7,545 nt of DNA from Candidatus Kuenenia stuttgartensis (GTDB taxonomy: Bacteria; Planctomycetota; Planctomycetia; Pirellulales; UBA1268), in assembly GCA_945876515.1 (NCBI GenBank), contig CAMCPF010000142.1:1-7545 (forward strand). The letters run 5' to 3'. Within the stretch, counting starts at the first letter, position 1; every line of letters starts with the position of its first letter. Shown piece after piece: positions 5,790 to 7,545 of the stretch. The translations under genes were made by a program, and so were the position numbers. Below the pieces are notes generated by a model. It was not told the DNA's origin. It ran no database searches and was given only the letters and a program-made list of their open reading frames with translations.

Positions 5790-6296
5790 ATGACCACCCT
5801 CAATCGTCTGGCGAAGGAACTGACCGGGAGCCACTCGGGCGAAGGCTCGTCGCTTCGGTCGGCCGGCATCCGAGAGATCGTCATCGTGGACGGCACGTGC
5901 GATCGCTACGCCGACTTCGTGCAGGCTGCCCAGGCCGGTGAGGTGGGGCTCCACTTCTGCGTCGACGGGCGGTCGGCGGTGAGGCTCGCCCGGCGGTTCC
6001 GGGCCGATGTCTGGCTGGTTGCTTCCGACCTCCCGGACATGTCGGGCTTCGATCTCCTGGAGATGCTTTCGCCCCACGTCCTGCAGGGCGACGTCGATCC
6101 GCTCCGGTCGGGCTCGCCGGTCTCGCTGGACCGGATCGGCCACGCCATGCGGTCGGGCATCTTTGTGGTCTCCGACTCGTACTCGATCGAAGACGAGCAG
6201 CGGGCGCTGATCTCCGGCGTGGCGGGCTACCTCATGCGGCCCGTGACGCTTGACACGATCCGAGCCCTGCGGCAGCCGGCGGTCGAAGTGGCCTGA
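5790..6296 (+). CDS. Receiver-like (CheY-fold) protein with a degenerate phosphorylation site
   Basis: A 168-residue stand-alone protein. IREIVIVDG (27-35) matches receiver strand 1 with an acidic residue at Asp34. ADVWLVASDLPDMSGFDLLEML (72-93) matches the strand 3/helix 3 block. GIFVVSDSYSIEDEQRALISGVAGYLMRPVTL (123-154) matches strand 4 to the conserved Lys-Pro. Aligned on the Pro of LPDMSG, the phospho-acceptor Asp becomes Ala78, the Thr/Ser is Ser128 and the Lys is Arg150; a shifted alignment could instead use Asp80. About 20-25 residues (95-120) are inserted between helix 3 and strand 4. There is no output domain. The start at 5790 is chosen for GGGAGAG at 5778-5784, five bases upstream; an earlier in-frame ATG at 5643 overlaps the previous gene. 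It is probably a phosphorylation-independent signalling or scaffold protein, last of the small-gene row. Confidence 0.82.
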   Translation: MTTLNRLAKELTGSHSGEGSSLRSAGIREIVIVDGTCDRYADFVQAAQAGEVGLHFCVDGRSAVRLARRFRADVWLVASDLPDMSGFDLLEMLSPHVLQGDVDPLRSGSPVSLDRIGHAMRSGIFVVSDSYSIEDEQRALISGVAGYLMRPVTLDTIRALRQPAVEVA

Positions 6297-6425
6297 CCTC
6301 GCCCGAGGCGGTCGCGGGGTTCGGGGCACCCGAGTCAGAGACCGGGCGGCCGGGCTTCGATGGTAGGCGGTCAACGAGCCGCGTGAGTGCGGCTCCGTTC
6401 GTTCGCCTTCAGGGGGGCGGCAATC
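6297..6425. other. Intergenic gap before the protease gene
   Basis: These 129 bases contain no gene. No T-tailed hairpin follows the receiver-like gene; the only nearby stem, CCTCG/CGAGG, has a loop too short to form. Readthrough into the protease gene is therefore possible, but a separate promoter cannot be excluded. Confidence 0.4.
6411..6417 (+). promoter_or_regulatory. Ribosome binding site supporting the GTG start of the protease
   Basis: AGGGGGG lies eight bases before GTG 6426-6428, while the alternative ATG at 6456 has no comparable purine run just upstream. This favours the longer, 10-residue-extended signal peptide. Confidence 0.55.
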
Positions 6426-7545
6426 GTGACGGGCTGTCGGTCGTGGCTGCGCACCATGCGGGGGACGCCCACCGGGCTCGTTGCCCTGCTGCCGGTGATG
6501 GTCGCGCTGCTTTCGAGTGATGCCAGCGGCATCGTCGGCAGCAACTCCGGGACGTCGATCTTCAACGGCGTCTATGTCAACGACCTGGTCGGAGCCAGCA
6601 CCTTCTACGGCCTCGGCTTCAGCGGCAGCCGGGCCGTCGTGGCCAACGTCGAAGCGGGTGCCATCTGGAGCGGCCACGAGACGCTCGTCGGCAGGGTCTC
6701 GCAGTTCATCGCCGATCCAGTGATCGTCGCCGGCGGCAGCACCCAACTCGGGCAGTTCGACTGGCATGCCACGCTCGTCGGTCAGGCCATCGGCGGCGCC
6801 GGAATCTACACCTACCAGGAGGGCCTGGCCCCGACGACCCAGCTCTGGTCGGGCTCGGTCGCCACCGCCTGGATTCCCACGCCCGGCGAGGACTACACCG
6901 GCTCGTTCGACATCACAGACGAGAGTTTCTTCTATCCCTACGTGACCGCGATGCGCACGGGCATCGAGTCGAGCGGGGTGACGCGGCGAGCCGACGTGGT
7001 CAACAGCAGCTGGGGCTACGGCGACTCGGCAGCCCGCTTCACCGAGACGATCGCCCTCGACGCGCTCGCGCTGGAAGGAGGCATCGTGAACGTGGTCGCC
7101 GCGGGCAACGAAGGGCCCGACGCCAACACGGTCGGGGGGCCGGCGACCGGTTACAACACCGTGGCGGTGGCGGCGCTCACCGGCGACCTCCTCAACCCGC
7201 CCTTCTCCGTGGTGGCGAACTTTTCGAGCCGCGGCCCGAGCGACTTCTACAACCCCGCGACCAACGTGACGATCCCCGACGTCCGCCCCACGGTAGACGT
7301 TGCCGCCCCCGGCAATGAACTGACGCTGGCCTACTACGGCGGCCTCACGGGCGGTCACACGTCGGGCACCGATCCGACGGAAGGTTTGGGCACCTACTAC
7401 GTTTCGAATATCGGCGGGACGAGCTTCGCTGCCCCGGTCGTGGCGGGTGGCGCGGCGCTGATGGTGGACGCCGGACGGCTGTTCGTAGACTCCGCCGTGG
7501 CCCCGGCCGACATGCTCGATCCCCGGGTGGTGAAGGCTGCGATGC
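6426..7545 (+). CDS. Secreted subtilisin-family (S8) serine protease, C-terminus cut by the window edge
   Basis: 373 residues are visible, open to the right edge. The GTG at 6426 is preferred because AGGGGGG (6411-6417) lies eight bases upstream; an in-frame ATG at 6456 is the alternative. Residues 1-35 are a Sec-type signal, with hydrophobic core GLVALLPVMVALLSS then DASG. S8 landmarks in order: AVVANVEAGAIWSGHETL (70-87) where subtilases have VAVIDTG, then FDWHATLVGQAIGG (111-124) with catalytic His114. RADVVNSSWGYG (188-199) matches the INMSWG strand, VNVVAAGNEGP (221-231) carries oxyanion Asn228, and NIGGTSFAAPVVAGGAALMV (328-347) carries nucleophile Ser333. The usual catalytic Asp position holds Glu76. 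Extracellular or cell-surface protein breakdown or processing is likely. A C-terminal anchor or sorting signal, if any, lies outside the window. It follows the receiver-like gene by 129 bases. Confidence 0.92.
   Translation, partial: MTGCRSWLRTMRGTPTGLVALLPVMVALLSSDASGIVGSNSGTSIFNGVYVNDLVGASTFYGLGFSGSRAVVANVEAGAIWSGHETLVGRVSQFIADPVIVAGGSTQLGQFDWHATLVGQAIGGAGIYTYQEGLAPTTQLWSGSVATAWIPTPGEDYTGSFDITDESFFYPYVTAMRTGIESSGVTRRADVVNSSWGYGDSAARFTETIALDALALEGGIVNVVAAGNEGPDANTVGGPATGYNTVAVAALTGDLLNPPFSVVANFSSRGPSDFYNPATNVTIPDVRPTVDVAAPGNELTLAYYGGLTGGHTSGTDPTEGLGTYYVSNIGGTSFAAPVVAGGAALMVDAGRLFVDSAVAPADMLDPRVVKAAM

Noticed and set aside
5763..7358. 531-codon open frame on the minus strand opposite the receiver-like and protease genes
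   Set aside because: The translation is Arg/Gly/Asp/His-rich with no motif, while the plus strand shows clear receiver and subtilase motifs. Long antisense frames are common in high-GC genes.
1..7545. CRISPR array, tRNA or rRNA genes, insertion sequences
   Set aside because: No regularly spaced identical repeats, no cloverleaf or rRNA-like sequence and no transposase motif or flanking repeat was seen on reading both strands.

Overview
This is high-GC DNA with gene content I would place in the Planctomycetota, in a Pirellula/Blastopirellula-like lineage. That rests on remembered family resemblance, not a search: a short WP(A/E)(D/E)Y-type protein just ahead of aroB, an orphan ParA with a membrane-anchored companion, and a secreted S8 protease of an odd subtype. 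No RNA gene, IS element, CRISPR array or phage gene was recognised.

Layout. The left part reads leftward. It holds a membrane-anchored or secreted protein of unknown function that runs off the left edge (1-932), a 486-base stretch with no convincing gene (933-1418), a ParA/Soj-type ATPase (1419-2318) and a single-pass membrane protein (2387-2992). The last two form a probable operon, transcribed as membrane protein then parA. Bases 2993-3173 are a divergent promoter region containing an 18-base perfect palindrome. From there everything reads rightward: a 75-residue protein with a GTG start (3174-3401), followed two bases later by aroB, 3-dehydroquinate synthase (3404-4534), probably translationally coupled.

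The right part is the least ordinary. After aroB comes about 340 bases of non-coding DNA (4535-4875) with three copies of a 17-base palindrome, consensus TGGnGCGATTCGCnCCA, and several other perfect stems. Next is a row of four same-strand genes: two tiny membrane proteins (39 and 30 residues), a 164-residue exported or membrane-anchored protein that begins with a 12-base tandem repeat, and a 168-residue receiver-like protein whose phosphorylation residues look degenerate. The row is followed by a secreted subtilisin-family protease, cut by the right edge, in which the usual catalytic Asp position appears to be Glu.

How the genes might work together: AroB is a housekeeping shikimate-pathway enzyme, and ParA with its membrane partner probably acts in DNA or cargo positioning. 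The micro-protein/receiver/protease stretch could be one envelope-related module, but only gene order, strand and spacing support that.
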